Source: Mycobacterium sp. D16Q13
GTDB taxonomy: Bacteria > Actinomycetota > Actinomycetes > Mycobacteriales > Mycobacteriaceae
Direction: 5' to 3'
Assembly: GCF_002013375.1 (NCBI RefSeq)
Contig: NZ_MAEW01000018.1
Location: 62,001-126,000 of the forward strand
Length of the DNA stretch: 64,000 bases
In this document: positions 19,201 to 26,367 of the stretch, piece by piece
How the letters are laid out: every line of letters starts with the position of its first letter
Numbering within the stretch: position 1 is the first letter of the stretch
Position numbers and translations under genes: made by a program
The notes under the pieces: model-generated
What the model saw: only the letters and a program-made list of their open reading frames with translations
The model's database searches: none
What the model was told of the DNA's origin: nothing

Positions 19201-21373
19201 CAAGTACCCGGTGTCGTTGGCGGTCGGTGGGTTGCGCTGGACGCAGGTAGTGGCCGGGGACACGGCGCTGGGAACGGTCATCAAAGATGCCAAGGAGCAG
19301 CTTCGAGATCTACCCGACGGTCTGACCTACGGTCTGCTGCGGTACCTCAACCCCGATGTGGATCTGCCCGCATCCGACCCGGCAATCGGGTTCAACTATC
19401 TCGGGCGGCTGGGGGCTCCGGCGGCCTACGCGTCCGGAGATGTATGGCGCTTCAGTCAAGAAGGCTTGTCCCTGACTGGCGCCGCCGGGGCGATGCCCAT
19501 CGCGCTGCCGCATACCGTGGAGCTCAATGCCGTCACCATCGACACAGATACCGGCCCGCATCTGAATGCCACCTGGACCTGGGCGCCGACCGCACTGGAT
19601 CGCATGGCGGTCAGCCGGATCAACCGGCTGTGGTTTGACGCGCTCGCCGGTATCTGTGCGTACGTGCGAAGGGGCGGAGGCGGATTGACGCCGTCGGATA
19701 TCGTCCCCGCCCGGCTCAGCCAGCAGCAGATCGATGGATTGCAGAATCAGTTCCCGATCGCCGACGTGCTGCCGCTGACTCCCCTGCAGCAGGGGCTGCT
19801 TTATCACGCGGGCATCGCCAACAGCTCGGGTGACGATGTGTATGCGGTGCAGTTCGATATCGCGCTGAGCGGCTCGCTCGACGCGGAGCGACTCGGCGGT
19901 GCGGTGCAGGCAGTGGTTGGAAGGCATCCGCATCTGGCGGCTCGCTTCTCCGAGCAGTTCGAGCATCCGGTACAAATCATTCCCGCTGATCCCGCGGTGC
20001 CCTGGCGATACGTCGAGTTAGACACCGACATCGCCGATCTGGATATCGCTGAGCAGATCGAACAGATCTGTGTGGCCGAACGCGCCGCGGTCTGCGATCT
20101 CGCCGAGCAACCGGCGTTCCGGGCTGCGCTCATCCGGATCGCGGACGACCGGCATCGGTTCGTGCTCACCAATCACCACATCGTGCTCGATGGGTGGTCC
20201 ATGCCGATTCTCATGCAGGAGATATTCGCCGGCTACCACGGTCTGCGATTGCCTCCTGCGGCGTCGTACCGCAGCTTCGTGACCTGGCTGTCCGAACGAG
20301 ATCATGACGCCGCGCATGCGGCCTGGCGGCGGGTGTTGGACGGGTTCGACACGCCCATTCTCGTTGGCCCGCAGCAGAAGCTACAGTTTGGGCGGAGAAG
20401 TGTCGACTCGTTCAGGGTGCCCGCGAAGACCACGCGAGGGCTCACCAAGCTGGCGCGCTCACATCAGACGACCGTCAACATCGTGCTGCAGGGAGCGTGG
20501 GCATTGCTGCTGAGTTCGGTGACCGGACAGCATGATGTCGCGTTCGGTTCGACGGTCTCAGGGCGTCCGGCCGAAGTACTCGGTGCCGAATCGATGGTAG
20601 GACTGTTGATCAATACGGTGCCAGTGCGGGCGACCGTCGCTGCGACTACCACTACCTCAGATCTGTTGCATCAGTTACAAAGTGCGCATAACGATACTCT
20701 CGAGCACCAGCACCTGGCGCTCAGTGACATCCATCGCATTACCGGTCAGGAAAGACTGTTCGACACCGTTTTCGTCTATGAGAACTATCCGACCGATACG
20801 GGGACGGCATCGGAAATCGACGGATTGGCCATCACTGGTTTCAGCAGTCGCGACTACTACCACTATCCGATCGCTGTGCAGGCCGGGCCGGGCCGGGAAT
20901 TGGAACTTCGGGTCCAATACGACACGGATGTGTTCGATGCGGAGAGCATCGACGAGCTGATCGAGCGGTTCACACAGGTGCTGGTGTGGATGACTTCCCA
21001 CCCGGGCCGCCCGTTGTCGTCCCTGGATCTATCGGACAAGACCGGGCGCACGCGGTGGAGCGGGTGGATCGACCAGACCGCACCGCCGGTTGGGGTTTCG
21101 GTTGGCGAAGTCAGCGAGACCAACGGCGCCTATAGCCCCCCGGCTAGCTTGAACGAGCAGATCCTGGCCAGCATCTTCGCTCATGTGCTGGGTGTGGATC
21201 GGGTCGGGGTTGAAGAGTCGTTCTTTGACCTGGGTGGCAATTCGCTTGGGGCGATGCGTGTGGTCGCCGCGATCAACACCGCCCTGGACGTGAACCTGAC
21301 GATGCTCGCGTTGTTCGATGCGCCATCGGTCAGAAGTCTGGCCCAGCAGTTGGCGAACTGTCCCACTCGATGA
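13220..21373 (+). CDS. Nonribosomal peptide synthetase, A-T-C-A-T-E-C-T
   Basis: This is the second NRPS of the line, 2717 residues, starting at a GTG that overlaps the stop of the first. Its first A domain completes the module begun by C4. Order: A4 (about 30-530), T4 (LGGDS near 577), C5 (LCL-like, HHIAADG near 767), A5 (1138-1590), T5 (1648), E (HHLAVDG near 1825), C6 (VLPLTPLQQGLL near 2181, HHIVLDG near 2319) and T6 (LGGNSL near 2670). The codes are A4 DFWSIGMVHK and A5 DFWSVGMVHK, each very close to the classical threonine code DFWNIGMVHK. The line should therefore add L-Thr and then an epimerised Thr. The end is odd: C6 is followed directly by T6, with no A domain, thioesterase or reductase. 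T6 may be loaded in trans, or C6 may join or release the chain. The absence of a reductase argues against a classical GPL Mps2. Product unidentified. Confidence 0.96.
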   Translation: MKADATRRLLSMDLGDTDERTELDVWGNRAALDRPVTSMSIPALFAEQVARHPGAVAASFGGSHVSYRGLDEASDRLAYWLLAHGVGAGQRVALLFSRSVEAVVAILGVLKTGASYVPIDPSVPDARLEFVLADAEPLVAVTTSDLASRLNGRGLVVIDVGDVPAETAAVDGRPTLVTPGGDDIAYVIYTSGTTGVPKGVAIAHHNVTRLIEAIDAELELPPGQVWSQCHSLAFDFSVWEIFGALLHGGRLVVVSDSVVRSPEQFHALLVDEHVNVLSQTPSAFYALQALDATRPNGRQLDLAAVIFGGEALEPQRLRGWFEDHPGSPRLINMYGITETTVHASFRQIVAGDVDGADSPIGVPLGHLAFAVLDDWMQPVAVDVVGELYVAGAALGYGYLGRAPLTTTRFVACPFGEPGTRMYRTGDLVCWGSDGQLRYLGRADEQVKIRGHRIELGEIQSVLLGFEGVDQAVVIAREDRPGDRRLVAYITGTADPVVLRDGLSDRLPSYMVPVAVVTLRGFPLTVNGKLDKSALPAPEYRSIDQYRAPANPTEEILAGIYAQVLGLDRVGIDDSFFDLGGDSLLAMRLVAALNRSMDAGLEERAVFDAPTVAQLMLRIGGDEHRLEPLVAGERPEVMPLSFAQSRLWFIDQLHGPSPVYNLAVGLRLQGPLDEDALGSAFVDVLNRHESLRTLFPAVDGKPQQLVVAAEEIEFGWDVVDASGWPAGRLEESIADSARHSFNLATEIPVRARLFRTTEDDHVLVAVVHHIAADGWSVTPLVSDLGVAYASRHAGQAPDWKPLAVQYADYTLWQRAQLGVLDDSESRISRQLTYWEEALAEMPERLALPTDRPYPLVADQRGSRVDVSWPADLQQQVNRLAREHNATSFMVMQAALAVLFSKLSASSDVAVGFPIAGRRDAALDELVGFFVNTLVLRVDLAGDPSVTEVLAQVRARSLGAFENQDVPFEVLVERLNPARSLTHHPLVQVMLAWQNVPGQIGDSRGGVALADLQLTQLPLDTHSARMDLSFSLSESWTESGDAAGISGTVEFRTDVFDTGSVETLIDRLQRVLEAMTADDTRPLSAIDVLDAEELAQLDGWGNRAELARPETAVSIPALFAQQVARVPGALAVCFDGSHVSYQELDEASNRLAHLLVQYGVGPGERVALLFSRSVEAIVAILGVLKTGAAYVPIDPAVPGTRLEFVVADAEPVVAVTTADLVNRLDGYGVVVIDMDDPALDAQPASAPSVGPTAADVAYVIYTSGTTGVPKGVAIPHRNVTRLLRALDADLELSAGQVWAQSHSLAFDFSVWEIFGALLHGGRLVVVSESVVRSPEEFHALLVDEQVSVLSQTPSAFYALQTVDAMAAESAGQLGVEVVVFGGEALEPQRLAQWRDRHPVLPRLINMYGITETTVHASFREITAADLESTVSPIGLPLAHLGFAVLDGWLRPVPAGVVGELYVAGAGLGHGYLGRTGLTASRFVACPFGTPGSRMYRTGDLMCWGQDGQLQYAGRADEQVKVRGHRIELGEIHSALMDLNGVEQAVVIAREDRPGDRRLVGYITGTADSGKIRAQLAECLPNYMVPAAVVALAALPLTVNGKIDKKALPAPEYTDVDHYRAPATLVEEILAGIYAQVLGLDRVGVDDSFFDLGGDSISAIQVVWRAHGAGLVGRPRDIFVQQTVARLARVVRMADSASGVVDEGLGSVVATPIMQWLKGIDGPIDEFNQTVVLQSPAGVTEAAVVIMLQALLDRHGMLRLRAQGDDAGGWSLTVPEPGTVDAHECLQSVDTLTDEAVMAARSRLNPGAGVMLRALWVTASSQLVLIVHHLAVDGVSWRILLEDLTIAATQLRGGQEVLLPPAGTSFQRWADRLAEHAHQPDVVREADAWRRVGAIPSGLAAPQPAEDTFATAGYLTEFLDAETTHMLLGEVPAAFHTGVHEILLIAFALAWAQHLGTGGAPIAIDVEGHGRQEELTGPGGVVDRSIDLSRTVGWFTTKYPVSLAVGGLRWTQVVAGDTALGTVIKDAKEQLRDLPDGLTYGLLRYLNPDVDLPASDPAIGFNYLGRLGAPAAYASGDVWRFSQEGLSLTGAAGAMPIALPHTVELNAVTIDTDTGPHLNATWTWAPTALDRMAVSRINRLWFDALAGICAYVRRGGGGLTPSDIVPARLSQQQIDGLQNQFPIADVLPLTPLQQGLLYHAGIANSSGDDVYAVQFDIALSGSLDAERLGGAVQAVVGRHPHLAARFSEQFEHPVQIIPADPAVPWRYVELDTDIADLDIAEQIEQICVAERAAVCDLAEQPAFRAALIRIADDRHRFVLTNHHIVLDGWSMPILMQEIFAGYHGLRLPPAASYRSFVTWLSERDHDAAHAAWRRVLDGFDTPILVGPQQKLQFGRRSVDSFRVPAKTTRGLTKLARSHQTTVNIVLQGAWALLLSSVTGQHDVAFGSTVSGRPAEVLGAESMVGLLINTVPVRATVAATTTTSDLLHQLQSAHNDTLEHQHLALSDIHRITGQERLFDTVFVYENYPTDTGTASEIDGLAITGFSSRDYYHYPIAVQAGPGRELELRVQYDTDVFDAESIDELIERFTQVLVWMTSHPGRPLSSLDLSDKTGRTRWSGWIDQTAPPVGVSVGEVSETNGAYSPPASLNEQILASIFAHVLGVDRVGVEESFFDLGGNSLGAMRVVAAINTALDVNLTMLALFDAPSVRSLAQQLANCPTR

Positions 21374-21387
21374 GTGAAGGAGGATCA

Positions 21388-22062
21388 GTGAAAGCCATTG
21401 TGCGAGTGTTGGGGCTAGGGATTGTCGAACTTGCCGTGTTCGGCTCGGTGCTGTTCGTGCTCGCAGGAACCCCCGACTACTGGCAGGTGTGGGTCTTTCT
21501 GGTGGTATTCGCACTGTCGACATGGATACCCACCGTGTATCTGCAGCGGGTCAATCCAGCTGCGCACGAACGGCGTAAGCACGCGGGGCCAGCGGCAGAA
21601 GCCCGAACGGTGCAGAAGCTCCTTATCGGCGGCTGGTACATATCGCTGGCGGCGATGGTGGTGATCAGCGCGCTGGATCATCGCTTTGGCTGGTCGTCGG
21701 TGCCACCGGCGGTATGCGTCATGGGTGATGTTCTGGTGGCCGTTGGGTTGGGTGTCACGAGCCTTGTGGTCATTCAGAACAGTTTTGCCGCCTCCACGGT
21801 GCAGGTGGAGACGGGACAGACTGTCGTGTCCACTGGTCTCTACGGGCTGGTGCGCCACCCCATGTACACCGGCAATGTGATCACCATCGTGGGTTTTTCG
21901 CTGGCGCTCGGCTCGTACTGGGGGTTGGTCTCGGTGATCCCCGGCCTGGTCGCACTCATCGTGCGCATCCGTGACGAAGAGAGGTTGCTCATCGATCAGT
22001 TGGACGGCTACCGCGAGTACGCTCTGAAAGCGCGCTATCGCCTCCTGCCGTATGTGTGGTGA
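21388..22062 (+). CDS. ICMT/PEMT-like integral membrane methyltransferase
   Basis: A 224-residue polytopic membrane protein of the isoprenylcysteine carboxyl methyltransferase/phospholipid methyltransferase fold. It has several hydrophobic helices, then the signature RHPMYTGN (about 160), DEERLL and a C-terminal GYREYALKARYRLLP. These C-terminal motifs bind AdoMet in the family. An in-frame ATG at 21370 overlaps the NRPS stop, but GTG 21388 has a GAAGGAGGA ribosome site a few bases upstream, so I prefer it. It follows the NRPS with almost no gap and is probably co-transcribed. Because the NRPS lacks a release domain, carboxyl methylation of the peptide or of its lipid partner is an attractive but unproven role. 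A general membrane methyltransferase unrelated to the peptide is the alternative. Confidence 0.85.
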   Translation: MKAIVRVLGLGIVELAVFGSVLFVLAGTPDYWQVWVFLVVFALSTWIPTVYLQRVNPAAHERRKHAGPAAEARTVQKLLIGGWYISLAAMVVISALDHRFGWSSVPPAVCVMGDVLVAVGLGVTSLVVIQNSFAASTVQVETGQTVVSTGLYGLVRHPMYTGNVITIVGFSLALGSYWGLVSVIPGLVALIVRIRDEERLLIDQLDGYREYALKARYRLLPYVW

Positions 22063-22065
22063 CTA

Positions 22066-22509
22066 TTACGAAAACCATTGGGCACGTGCGAATCCTGCAA
22101 GCAATACCGCGAACCCACCCATCTCGCCGACGACGAGTAGAACCATTGCCACGTGCATGCCGGGGTTGGGATCTTCGAATTGATTGGTGGTGTCGCGTAA
22201 GGCCCCGTGCACCATGTAGCTCACTATCGCCGCCAGGAAGAAGAACACCAGCACCATGGCGGCAGTGAGGTTTACCCAGCCGGGCCACGCACTCAACTCG
22301 ACGAATGCCGCGGTGAGCAGGGTGGCGAACGCATAAAGCAACGCGGCCCGATGCGCGGTATCGACATACGGGTGAGCGAGATGGGTTGGGCTCGTGGCCA
22401 TCTGGCGGTACTTCCATACGCCCAGTCCAAGGGCGAGTAGGAAGATGAGTCCGGCCGCGAGAAGCGTTACCGCGGTGGCAGTGCTGAGCACATATCCGGC
22501 GCTGGTCAT
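22066..22509 (-). CDS. Small four-helix membrane protein of unknown function
   Basis: About 147 residues with four hydrophobic segments (roughly 8-30, 55-78, 80-100 and 117-140) and a short charged loop carrying HxxHPYVDTAHR after the first. I do not recognise a named family. GTG 22512 and ATG 22509 are adjacent possible starts. It runs convergently to the methyltransferase with only three bases between the stops. It lies 44 bases downstream of a TetR gene on the same strand, so it is probably the regulator's target or operon partner. Confidence 0.75.
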   Translation of the reverse strand: MTSAGYVLSTATAVTLLAAGLIFLLALGLGVWKYRQMATSPTHLAHPYVDTAHRAALLYAFATLLTAAFVELSAWPGWVNLTAAMVLVFFFLAAIVSYMVHGALRDTTNQFEDPNPGMHVAMVLLVVGEMGGFAVLLAGFARAQWFS

Positions 22510-22553
22510 CACTCGACCCTACTGCTGTGGTGCTGTCACCAACGCTGCGACCG

Positions 22554-23213
22554 CTACTTGTCGTGCAGGTGCTCAAGGCCAGTGACCAGGAGTCCGAGGC
22601 CGAACTCGAAATCCTCCTCGATCGAAACCGCGAGGGAATTCCCGATCGCGAGTGTCATCGGGAAGTTGGCCAGGTCGAGGCCCTGTACGAGCCGCATCAG
22701 GAGCGCCGGGTCGGTGCTGCGGCTCCGATGTTCCACGCCCAGCTGAGTCGCGAAGCCCAGGACGTATCGGCCCACAGTCGTATATATGCGGGCCGCATCC
22801 ACCGGTGAGAATCCTGCATTCACAAACAGTGCGAGCGTGCGCTCGCGGAGCATGAAAACCTTCGGCCCGACAGGCAGCTGATCGGTGAGCAGCGCGGCGA
22901 CGTTCGGATGGCGTCGCATGGCATCGAACAAAGCACGTGAGGTGACGGTGCACGCGCGCTGCCAGGGGAGTTCCGCGAGTTTCTCGTCGTCGAACTCGAC
23001 CTCGCCGAACACTCGATCGACGACATATGCGACCAGCTCAGTGCGGTTCTCGAAATGCCGATAGATGGTCGCGGTCCCGGAATCGAGCCGGCGTGCCAGC
23101 GCGCGCATGGACAGCGCCTCGCCGCCCTCCTCGTCCACGATCCGCAGCGCCGCATCGACGATCGAATCCATGGGTATGGGTGGGCGGCCGCGCGTTCGTC
23201 GCTCGTCCGTCAC
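22554..23213 (-). CDS. TetR/AcrR-family transcriptional regulator
   Basis: A DNA-binding repressor-type protein of about 219 residues. The N-terminal helix-turn-helix reads SMRALARRLDSGTATIYRHF, after a basic RRTRGRPP leader. The C-terminal half is the alpha-helical ligand/dimer domain common in regulators with a TetR_C-type tail. The frame is open further upstream to a TTG at 23249, but that would overlap a strong palindrome (23248-23274). GTG 23213 leaves the palindrome in the promoter and is preferred. It is followed by the four-helix membrane protein on the same strand, which is likely co-regulated. The ligand is unknown. Confidence 0.88.
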   Translation of the reverse strand: MTDERRTRGRPPIPMDSIVDAALRIVDEEGGEALSMRALARRLDSGTATIYRHFENRTELVAYVVDRVFGEVEFDDEKLAELPWQRACTVTSRALFDAMRRHPNVAALLTDQLPVGPKVFMLRERTLALFVNAGFSPVDAARIYTTVGRYVLGFATQLGVEHRSRSTDPALLMRLVQGLDLANFPMTLAIGNSLAVSIEEDFEFGLGLLVTGLEHLHDK

Positions 23214-23247
23214 ACCGGCCAGTATGTCGGACTTGACACCGGCGGGC

Positions 23248-23274
23248 AATTACGGCAACACTGTTTCCGTAATT
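23248..23274. promoter_or_regulatory. 27-bp near-perfect palindrome, probable TetR operator
   Basis: The arms are AATTACGG (23248-23255) and CCGTAATT (23267-23274), with inner arms AACA/TGTT. Only one position pair mismatches around the central base. It lies about 35 bases upstream of the preferred TetR start. Size and symmetry are typical of a TetR dimer or double-dimer site, so autoregulation is inferred. Confidence 0.7.
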
Positions 23275-23398
23275 CTGTCAGATGGCAGGACCAGGGAACC
23301 GCGACCGAGTTCACCCCGCGACATTGACGTGGACTGACTCACGAGGGGTGTCGCGGACTTCCTCGGTCACCCCCTGGCAAGGCCTTGGGCCAGCGCCC

Positions 23399-24631
23399 TC
23401 AGCTCAGCAATTGGTCAACGGTCATGACGACGTCGGCGGCGCCGTCCTCGGCAGCGATGAGGTCTGCGACGCGACGGCTTCGGCGCGTGAGCTCTTGGTC
23501 GATGCTGGCGGCGCGGATGGCGTCTGCAAGCCGCTCGATAGTCAGGGCTCGTTGTGGGATGGTGCCGGCACTCAGTCCGAGATCCCGGAGCCGTTGAGCC
23601 CAGAAGGGTTGATCGCCCAGGCCGGGTACGGCGACCGTCGGTACTCCGGCACGCAGTCCGGCAGCGGTTGTCCCAGCGCCGCAATGGTGCACAACCGCGG
23701 ACGTCCGGGGAAAGAGCCAGCTGTGCGGCAGCTCGCCCACCGTCAGGAGGCCATCGTCATCGGCATTGATTCCTGCCCAACCGGTTTGCACGATCCCGCG
23801 CATACCCACCCGGCGGAGCACCTCCCGCACGAGCTCCGATAGGCGCACTGCGTGAGCGGCCGAGGTCATCGTGCTCCCGAAGCCGATGAACACCGGAGGA
23901 TCACCCGCCGCGAGAAAGTCGACCAACACGGGGGAAGGCTGCCACTGCGGATCGGCCTCCGGCCACCAGTATCCGGCGACCTTCAGCCCCGATCGCCAGT
24001 CCGATGGTCGCGGCACAATGTTCGGTGAGAAGCCGTGCAGAACAGGCCATTCCGATTCTGACCTGCGCCGCCGCAGCTGCCCGGTCGATGCCTTCGGCAG
24101 CCCGAGGTCTCGCCGGAACCCGGACACCACCCCGCCGTAGAGGCGATCGACAAGCCAGGCCCCGGCGTGGGACGCCAGACGATTGCCCGCCGTCCCCGCG
24201 GACCAGGCTCCGAGGGTGGCCGGGGGAAACTCGGCGGTGGCAGACCAGGGCTGCAGCCGGACCCCTATGGAGGGAATGCCTTTCGCTTCGGCGAGTGGAT
24301 GCCCCGCCAGTTCGGAGAACGGCGATAGCAGCAGGATGTCCGCGGGCACGTCGTGAATGGCATTCAGCAGTGCGGTGCCGAGCGATCGCATACCTCGCGG
24401 CGCGAGGAACTCGGTTAGTTCCTTCGTGATGTTGACATCGGCATTCTCCGATGGCGTGGCCGGTCCCGCGATACCACGAAAATCTAAGCCACAGTTGGAT
24501 ATCAAGGAACTGAAGCGCTCATACGCGGCGAGCGTCACATGGTGCCCGGCTTGACGTAAGCGAGTGCCGACGCCGGTCAACGGCGCGACATCACCCTGGC
24601 TGCCGATAGCGGCGATGACGACACGGGCCAC
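23399..24631 (-). CDS. GT1-family glycosyltransferase (UGT/Gtf type)
   Basis: A 410-residue GT-B enzyme expected to transfer a sugar from a nucleotide donor to a lipid or peptide acceptor at the inner membrane face. The N-terminal acceptor domain starts MARVVIAAIGSQGDVAPL. The C-terminal donor domain has VFIGFGSTMT, VHHCGAGTTAAGLRAGVP and DQPFWAQRL, the family's donor-binding signature. The GTG start shares one base with the upstream TetR stop (TAGTG), so the two form an operon. It resembles glycopeptidolipid and rhamnolipid-type glycosyltransferases. With an NRPS that adds threonine 2 kb away, glycosylation of the peptide is a reasonable guess. However, the gene is on the opposite strand and under its own regulator. 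Confidence 0.88.
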   Translation of the reverse strand: MARVVIAAIGSQGDVAPLTGVGTRLRQAGHHVTLAAYERFSSLISNCGLDFRGIAGPATPSENADVNITKELTEFLAPRGMRSLGTALLNAIHDVPADILLLSPFSELAGHPLAEAKGIPSIGVRLQPWSATAEFPPATLGAWSAGTAGNRLASHAGAWLVDRLYGGVVSGFRRDLGLPKASTGQLRRRRSESEWPVLHGFSPNIVPRPSDWRSGLKVAGYWWPEADPQWQPSPVLVDFLAAGDPPVFIGFGSTMTSAAHAVRLSELVREVLRRVGMRGIVQTGWAGINADDDGLLTVGELPHSWLFPRTSAVVHHCGAGTTAAGLRAGVPTVAVPGLGDQPFWAQRLRDLGLSAGTIPQRALTIERLADAIRAASIDQELTRRSRRVADLIAAEDGAADVVMTVDQLLS

Positions 24632-25257
24632 TACACCCTCCGCACTACTCGGCGGAACATCTTCACGAGATCCTCCGCGTAGCCCGGGGCATCGAACTCG
24701 GGGTCCTGCAAGATCTTCTCGACTACGACGTTGACGGCTCCTCGCAGTGCGATTGCGGTGGAATCAACAGGAAATGAGGAGAATTCGCCGGTCTTCTGGC
24801 CCGCGCGGAGAATGGCCGACGGGTCGAGCTGCTTCAATTGTTCGGTCATCTCGGGGGTGAGGCCCAGGTCCCCAAGGCGCCTTCGGTCGCGTGGCTTGTA
24901 ACTCGTGCCGAGCTGAGCCAGCGCTGCCAACTGAATCCGGTGTGTATTGAAATAGCTGATGCTGGAACGGATATAGGTCGCAAGCTTGTCGGTCTGAGTC
25001 CGCGCACGATCAACCTCGGGGACCACAGCCATAATGCCCGACCGGTACATCGAGGCGATCACCGCTTCGATGAGTCCGTCCTTGGAGCCGAAATGGTAGA
25101 GCACCACGCTCATCGCGATATCAGCACGCTCGGCGATCTTTCGGATTGAGGTCTGCGGGTAACCGACCTCCGCGATGACCGCGATGGCGCAGGCGACGAT
25201 CTGATCGCGGCGAGCGACCTCGGTGAAGGTGCGTTCATCGTCAGATTTAGATCGCAT
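24631..25257 (-). CDS. TetR-family transcriptional regulator of the glycosyltransferase
   Basis: About 208 residues. The N-terminal helix-turn-helix contains TSIRKIAERADIAMSVVLYHFGSKDGLI, with the typical HFGSKDGL recognition end. The rest is an alpha-helical ligand domain. The frame stays open upstream, but ATG 25257 (MRSKSDDERT) fits family length and leaves the palindrome at 25268-25283 in the leader. It precedes and is coupled to the glycosyltransferase. Repression of that gene and of itself is the natural inference. The divergent small exported genes could also be targets. Confidence 0.87.
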   Translation of the reverse strand: MRSKSDDERTFTEVARRDQIVACAIAVIAEVGYPQTSIRKIAERADIAMSVVLYHFGSKDGLIEAVIASMYRSGIMAVVPEVDRARTQTDKLATYIRSSISYFNTHRIQLAALAQLGTSYKPRDRRRLGDLGLTPEMTEQLKQLDPSAILRAGQKTGEFSSFPVDSTAIALRGAVNVVVEKILQDPEFDAPGYAEDLVKMFRRVVRRV

Positions 25258-25267
25258 GATCGAACTA

Positions 25268-25283
25268 TAGATCAATTGATCTA
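25268..25283. promoter_or_regulatory. Perfect 16-bp palindrome, probable TetR operator
   Basis: TAGATCAATTGATCTA is its own reverse complement and begins 11 bases upstream of the regulator's ATG on the minus strand. Position and symmetry fit autoregulatory TetR binding. Confidence 0.75.
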
Positions 25284-25528
25284 GGGCGATGCACTCATTT
25301 TCGCAGGTTAACGATGCGTTAACGGCTATATACCATCTTTCGCAGACCCTAACCCCCATGGGGTACTCTGAGATTTAGCTGAGAATCAGCCGAGGATCTC
25401 ATAAGTTGGGAACCAGGTGAACCTTGAAGCCGTTGAACAGGGTGAATGCATCAACGTTGATGTCTTTGGCAAGTGATGTTTGCTTCCTAGGCCATTAGCA
25501 AGATGACCGAGCGGAAAGGAAACACCAC

Positions 25529-25810
25529 ATGAAGAAGTCACTCGCTGCAATCGTTGGAGGCGCCGGCATAGCTGTAGCCGTCGCTGTCATGGGCGCCCCT
25601 GTCGCCCTGGCGGGGCCTACGCCTCCTCCGGTCTGCTACGCCAGCGAGACCAGTGTCAACGCCACTGAGCTGCGTCCCTGCGTGGCTCCGGGCGAGGTCA
25701 TCTACGAGCAGGGTGCGCACCAGCCGACCTATGAGGGTGCCAACCCGCTGGTCCCGCTGGGCACCAACCCGCACGTCCCGTACGGCACCAACAAGAACAA
25801 CGCTTCGTAA
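25529..25810 (+). CDS. Small exported protein with NP-GTN repeats
   Basis: A 93-residue protein with a Sec signal peptide (MKKSLAAIVGG..., cleavage near ALA-GP, residue 29). The mature chain has two cysteines and a C-terminal near-repeat, NPLVPLGT then NPHVPYGT. The ribosome site AAAGGA lies just before the ATG. It is followed after 49 bases by another small exported protein on the same strand. I do not recognise a named family or function. The mature part is small and proline/asparagine rich and is presumably in the cell envelope or medium. Confidence 0.8.
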   Translation: MKKSLAAIVGGAGIAVAVAVMGAPVALAGPTPPPVCYASETSVNATELRPCVAPGEVIYEQGAHQPTYEGANPLVPLGTNPHVPYGTNKNNAS

Positions 25811-25859
25811 CTAGATGTAACTCAGCTTCATCTTCGACGACGCAGAAGGAGCAACAATC

Positions 25860-26162
25860 ATGAAGAAGATCGCGACCGCGGCGGCGTTACTGGCTGCCGC
25901 GGGACTGTCCCTGGCCTCAGCCGGCGCTGCCTTGGCCGGGCCCGCTGCGGACCCGGACTCCGTCATCAATGACCTCAAGTCCAACGGGTACCGGGTGATC
26001 ATCACCAAGGTCGGGTCGGACCATCCGTCGCAGTGCACAGTTCAGGGAGTGTCGCAGCAGTCAGGCGTTCAAAATGTGCAGCCGGGGCGCAACATGCGCA
26101 ACCAGCCAACGACGGTTCCCACTGCAGGACAAAAGGTCGCGTACGTCACGCTGGCCTGCTAG
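25860..26162 (+). CDS. Small exported disulfide protein, paralogue of the 52.3-kb gene
   Basis: A 100-residue exported protein with a clear signal peptide (cleavage near ALA-GP) and a good AGAAGGAG ribosome site. The mature chain carries VINDLKSNGYRVIITKVG, SQCTV and a terminal Cys. The same pattern (TVNQLQAQGYTVQLNG, SQCVVTGV, VYVDISC) occurs in the gene at 52259-52591, so the two are paralogues. Two conserved cysteines suggest one disulfide. The role is unknown. The gene is probably co-transcribed with the preceding exported protein. Confidence 0.82.
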   Translation: MKKIATAAALLAAAGLSLASAGAALAGPAADPDSVINDLKSNGYRVIITKVGSDHPSQCTVQGVSQQSGVQNVQPGRNMRNQPTTVPTAGQKVAYVTLAC

Positions 26163-26367
26163 CTACCCCATGGGGTGGTGGCGGCACCGGGCAATGAGTG
26201 GTCTGCCAACGATCCTCACACCGTGTCGCCACTACTCCGATGAATTGAAGACCGCGGGTTGATCTGGCTCGCGTCCCGCGAGGTGTGGTGTGTAGAAATC
26301 CGCCACCCCGCCACGTCTACTGTTTTCTCTCGCATCCAGGTATAGCCCTCCGGAGATATATGCCACT

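Noticed and set aside
1..22062. Assignment of the NRPS to the glycopeptidolipid mps locus
   Set aside because: There is no terminal reductase, the module number and A-domain codes do not fit Phe-Thr-Ala-alaninol, and mbtH and gap genes are not seen in the window.
25350..25366. Copper-box-like TAACCC-N5-GGGTAC upstream of the small exported genes
   Set aside because: Three of twelve arm positions differ from the boxes at the copper operon and no copper gene is near; the palindromic CCCCATGGGG core may be chance in GC-rich DNA.
26164..26177. ACCCCATGGGGT palindrome after the second small exported gene, as terminator or copper box
   Set aside because: It has no loop for a hairpin, and the right arm does not fit the box.
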